Shown here: positions 6,280-6,847 of the stretch, piece by piece
Position numbering within the stretch: position 1 is the stretch's first letter
Layout: the number at the start of each line of letters is the position of its first letter
Assembly: GCA_018894445.1 (NCBI GenBank)
Contig: JAHIPJ010000053.1
Span: 1 to 6,847 of the forward strand
Direction of reading: 5' to 3'
Length of the DNA stretch: 6,847 nucleotides
Source: Actinomycetota bacterium
Lineage (GTDB): Bacteria; Actinomycetota; Humimicrobiia; Humimicrobiales; Humimicrobiaceae
Notes under the pieces: generated by a model
Databases searched by the model: none
Seen by the model: the letters and a program-made list of their open reading frames with translations, nothing else
Told to the model about the DNA's origin: nothing
Program-made: the position numbers and the translations under genes

Positions 6280-6847
6280 TTAAGTTTTTGATACCCTTGG
6301 AAACCAGCCTCTGGTATTATTGGCTATTTTAACCAGAGTCAGCATCACAGGCACCTCCACCAGCACACCTACTACGGTAGCCAGTGTTGCGCCTGAGCGC
6401 AGACCAAAAAGAGAGATTGCCACAGCTACTGCCAGCTCAAAGAAATTACTTGCACCAATCATAGCCCCGGGTGCAGCAATATTGTGAGGTAGCCTCCAGG
6501 CTTTAGCCCAGCCATAAGCGATAACAAATATAAGAAAGGTTTGAATTACAAGTGGTACAGCAATCAGAGCAATATGGGCGGGGCTGCTTAAAATTATCTC
6601 ACCCTGGAAAGCGAAAATAATAATTAAGGTTAAAAGCAGTCCGGTAACCGTAACCTTATCAAATTTTTTTAAAAACATATTTTCAAAATAACTGGTTCCT
6701 TTTTTCTTAATAATTAAAACTCTTGATAAGTAACCAGCAGAAAATGGAATAACCACAAATAATACTACTGATAAGAATAAAGTGCTGTATGGAACAATCA
6801 CCTTGCTTATACCTAAAAGGAACGCAACAATGGGAGTAAAGGCAAAA
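6280..6847 (-). CDS. arsB: ACR3-family arsenite efflux permease, C-terminal half (gene runs off the right edge)
   Basis: Seen: 188 codons, open to the window edge, ending in TAA at 6280-6282. The protein is highly hydrophobic, with about five membrane segments. It carries the ACR3 hallmark GASNFFELAVAVAISLFG, whose Glu is an essential transport residue in the Alkaliphilus enzyme, followed by SGATLATVVGVLVEVPVML and a short C terminus ending in WFPRVSKT. Full ACR3 proteins have about 350 residues and ten helices, so roughly the N-terminal half, including the conserved Cys of helix 4, is outside the window. The GTG at 6799-6801 is an internal Val (SKVIVPY), not the start; the frame stays open upstream with family-like sequence. 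Role from family knowledge: extrusion of arsenite across the cytoplasmic membrane, often in ars operons with arsR and arsC. Neither is seen here, but upstream genes would be beyond the edge. The symbol acr3 is equally usual. It converges on the small membrane-protein gene. Confidence 0.9.
   Translation of the reverse strand, partial: FAFTPIVAFLLGISKVIVPYSTLFLSVVLFVVIPFSAGYLSRVLIIKKKGTSYFENMFLKKFDKVTVTGLLLTLIIIFAFQGEIILSSPAHIALIAVPLVIQTFLIFVIAYGWAKAWRLPHNIAAPGAMIGASNFFELAVAVAISLFGLRSGATLATVVGVLVEVPVMLTLVKIANNTRGWFPRVSKT

Noticed and set aside
6280..6801. Complete short permease starting at GTG 6799-6801
   Set aside because: The frame continues open to the window edge with ACR3-like sequence, and the GTG sits mid-helix at a family Val; the gene is simply cut by the window.

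Overview
The window looks like a chromosomal piece of a low-GC, probably anaerobic bacterium. Codons are A/T-rich, ribosome binding sites are strong AGGAG types, GTG and TTG starts are used, and the proteins resemble those of Clostridia and similar deep anaerobes (Atribacterota- or Synergistota-like lineages are also possible). The sequence alone does not fix the phylum. No mobile element, CRISPR array, tRNA or rRNA was seen.

About three quarters of the window (5444 down to 172, minus strand) is one tightly packed five-gene operon. In transcription order it holds two tandem NifV/homocitrate-synthase-like proteins, the large and small subunits of an aconitase-superfamily hydro-lyase of the isopropylmalate isomerase/homoaconitase type, and an isocitrate/isopropylmalate dehydrogenase-family enzyme. 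Together they form a complete 2-oxoacid elongation module: acetyl-CoA condenses with a 2-oxoacid, the tertiary alcohol is isomerised, and oxidative decarboxylation follows. The dehydrogenase has the isocitrate-type Ser-x-Asn pocket and mostly NADP-type cofactor residues. The small subunit has an Arg-containing HLRS loop that suits a tricarboxylate. My preferred reading is therefore acetyl-CoA + oxaloacetate to citrate to isocitrate to 2-oxoglutarate, built from leucine/homocitrate-type enzymes. A homocitrate to 2-oxoadipate (lysine-type) route remains a real alternative.

The most striking observation is that the two tandem synthases have lost complementary halves of the active site. The first keeps the barrel metal ligands (TLRDGEQ and HTHND) but has lost the C-terminal lid histidines. 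The second keeps the lid (HESGIH and GKHSG) but has lost two barrel metal ligands (TLRNGEQ and YNHND). In this family the lid of one subunit closes the active site of its partner, so the pair is predicted to be an obligate heteromer with one working site per dimer.

Right of the operon is a very AT-rich divergent intergenic region (5445-5775). It holds an extended -10 promoter for the operon and a candidate promoter for a small plus-strand gene. That gene (5776-6162) encodes a 128-residue four-helix membrane protein of unknown function. Facing it from the right edge is the 3' part of an ACR3-type arsenite efflux permease (6280 to beyond 6847), whose N-terminal half lies outside the window. Left of the operon (1-171) there is no gene, only a strong hairpin flanked by a short direct repeat.
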